Assembly: GCA_003132825.1 (NCBI GenBank)
Contig: PKYX01000416.1
Coordinates: 1-6,958, forward strand
Source: Acidobacteriaceae bacterium
Lineage (GTDB): Bacteria > Acidobacteriota > Terriglobia > Terriglobales > Acidobacteriaceae
Direction: 5' to 3'
Length of the DNA: 6,958 nt
In this document: one piece after another, positions 6,164 to 6,958 of the stretch
Numbering within the stretch: the stretch's first letter is position 1
How the letters are laid out: each line of letters begins with the position of its first letter
The notes under the pieces: model-generated
Told to the model about the DNA's origin: nothing
What the model saw: the letters and a program-made list of their open reading frames with translations, nothing else
The model's database searches: none
Made by a program: the position numbers and the translations under genes

Positions 6164-6511
6164 TGTTCACCGTCCCGTTTCAGGAATTGCGACACCGAGA
6201 GGGTGCAATGCAATTTGAGCGCCTAACGCGACGGGCTCGGTACCTTCGAACTTCGAATCAGCGGACTCCATCGCGCAAAAATCGGGACTGACTTGGCCGG
6301 AGGCGCCCATCCGTCCGCCATGGCTCTGCTCACCGCCTTCCTGACTCGAGGAAACAAACGCGCAAGGCCTGGCGGCGTTGCGGGCTGGCTGCGCCCATGG
6401 CAATAAGCTGCCTGAAGCGCTGCACGGCAAGTCATTGCTGCCACTCAGCCTCACGAAGCGGCTGATCAAGTGCAGTCCTAAGCATCCACGTTATCTCTTT
6501 TCAGTTTGTCT

Positions 6512-6529
6512 TTGATGATTTCTCATCAA
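6512..6529. repeat. Perfect 7-bp inverted repeat, TTGATGA / TCATCAA
   Basis: TTGATGA (6512-6518) and TCATCAA (6523-6529) pair perfectly around TTTC. The AT-rich stem in a GC-richer region, without a following T-run, is more like an operator-type dyad than a terminator. No bound regulator can be named. Confidence 0.4.
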
Positions 6530-6716
6530 TTCCTTCGTCGGAACAATTCTCATGCCCCAGCGAAATCCGCCGCCTACACAACAGTTTCTTGACGTGTAGT
6601 TTTGGATTTCGGCCCCCTGCCGTAGAGGTGCGACGCGCCGGGGTTCCTATGTGAATTTGGTGATTCGCTCGAACGACCCACCACTACGGCGGAGCCGAAG
6701 CCGCGTCTGAGCTATA

Positions 6717-6727
6717 GTGCTCAGCAC
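6717..6727. repeat. Small palindrome GTGCT-C-AGCAC upstream of the YtxH gene
   Basis: Two 5-base arms around a single C overlap the end of TATAGT (6713-6718), a -10-like hexamer without a matching -35. It lies about 40 bases before the YtxH start. A regulatory role is speculative. Confidence 0.2.
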
Positions 6728-6767
6728 GTTGCAAGGGCACGGTATAGGGTTATTTCCGAGGTGCACC

Positions 6768-6958
6768 ATGAAACTCAGTTCATTCATTGTGGGAATAGGA
6801 GTGGGAGCCGCGGCCGCGCTGCTCCTCGCGCCCAGGTCCGGCGACGAGACGCGGGAAATCATTTCTGACAAAGTGGAAGAAGGACGGCAGTATGCCAAAC
6901 GGCGGGCGCAGGAGTTCCGCGGCCGTGCGAATGATACGGTCGAACAGGGCAAAAAGGT
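6768..6958 (+). CDS. YtxH-domain membrane-associated protein, N-terminal part (runs off right edge)
   Basis: 63 complete codons from ATG 6768, preceded by GAGGTG (6758-6763) at good spacing; the gene continues past the window. Residues 5-21 are a Gly/Ala-rich hydrophobic helix (SFIVGIGVGAAAALLLA), followed directly by the family signature APRSGDETRE (21-30) and then a charged helical tail (DKVEEGRQYAKRRAQEF). This is the YtxH layout: one N-terminal transmembrane helix, the AP(K/R)SGxETR motif and a long amphipathic helix. The family is widespread, small (about 80-130 residues) and linked to general stress or envelope roles in some bacteria; the molecular function is not established. It sits alone after a long gene-free stretch. 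Confidence 0.88.
   Translation, partial: MKLSSFIVGIGVGAAAALLLAPRSGDETREIISDKVEEGRQYAKRRAQEFRGRANDTVEQGKK

Larger units (their letters stand above)
6164..6757. other. Long gene-free stretch upstream of the YtxH gene
   Basis: About 600 bases hold no protein I recognise in any of six frames. The open frames that exist (6167-6469 and 6223-6444 minus, 6647-6952 minus) show no motif or hydrophobic pattern, and the last overlaps the YtxH gene. Visible structure consists of a tandem TTCGAA (6245-6250 and 6252-6257), a perfect dyad at 6512-6529 and a small palindrome at 6717-6727. The stretch may include eroded sequence left by the event that truncated the LysR gene. Confidence 0.5.

Noticed and set aside
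6167..6469. 100-codon minus-strand frame between the LysR remnant and the YtxH gene
   Set aside because: No ribosome binding site, motif or hydrophobic pattern. Overlapping frames on both strands look equally random.
6589..6594. TTGACG, a good -35-like hexamer
   Set aside because: The bases 16-18 further on are GC-rich (ggccccc) and offer no -10 box.
1..6958. CRISPR array, tRNA, rRNA, phage or defence module
   Set aside because: No regularly spaced repeats, no tRNA-like cloverleaf or rRNA segment and no defence-family protein were seen on either strand.

Overview
The window looks like a piece of a moderately GC-rich bacterial chromosome. The protein families fit an Acidobacteriota (Terriglobia-type) genome best: a secreted M20 peptidase, a carboxypeptidase-regulatory-like small secreted protein, an orphan DUF6531/RHS-like protein, a DoxX-like four-helix membrane protein and a short YtxH protein. 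This assignment is inference from family resemblance. No rRNA, tRNA or marker gene is present to fix the taxon.

Layout, left to right. A minus-strand gene runs off the left edge (3-563) and encodes a membrane-anchored protein with the start of an RHS/DUF6531-like region. It has no stop inside the window. A gene-free stretch (564-910) leads to a decayed IS1380-family transposase (926-1443) with an internal stop and a large internal deletion. Directly after this remnant is an intact secreted M20-family metallopeptidase (1526-2938), the best-preserved plus-strand gene. It is followed by two adjacent broken small genes: a frameshifted secreted Cna-B/carboxypeptidase-regulatory-like protein (3040-3436) and a Lys/Ala-rich helical protein (3437-3606). 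A convergent junction with two hairpins separates these from a minus-strand NAD-dependent epimerase/dehydratase (3714-4709). Divergent from the epimerase is the 5' stump of a secreted GH42/DUF5597-type glycoside hydrolase (4899-5137), carrying two single-base frameshifts and then truncated. An intact four-helix membrane protein (5179-5598, minus) and a LysR-type regulator cut to its DNA-binding half (5879-6163, minus) follow. After about 600 bases without a recognisable gene, a YtxH-domain protein begins (6768) and leaves the right edge.

Function and history. The intact genes suggest periplasmic peptide hydrolysis (M20), sugar or nucleotide-sugar modification (epimerase) and envelope functions (four-helix protein, YtxH). 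The epimerase and the hydrolase stump may once have formed a divergent carbohydrate-related pair. The main character of the window is decay: five recognisable gene remnants lie among four or so apparently intact genes, the lesions are mostly single-base indels, and one is a transposase relic. I found no CRISPR array, no phage module and no convincing new multi-gene system. The most useful results are the two edge genes, which lack a stop or a start in the window, and the broken genes whose identity appears only when the reading frames are stitched together.
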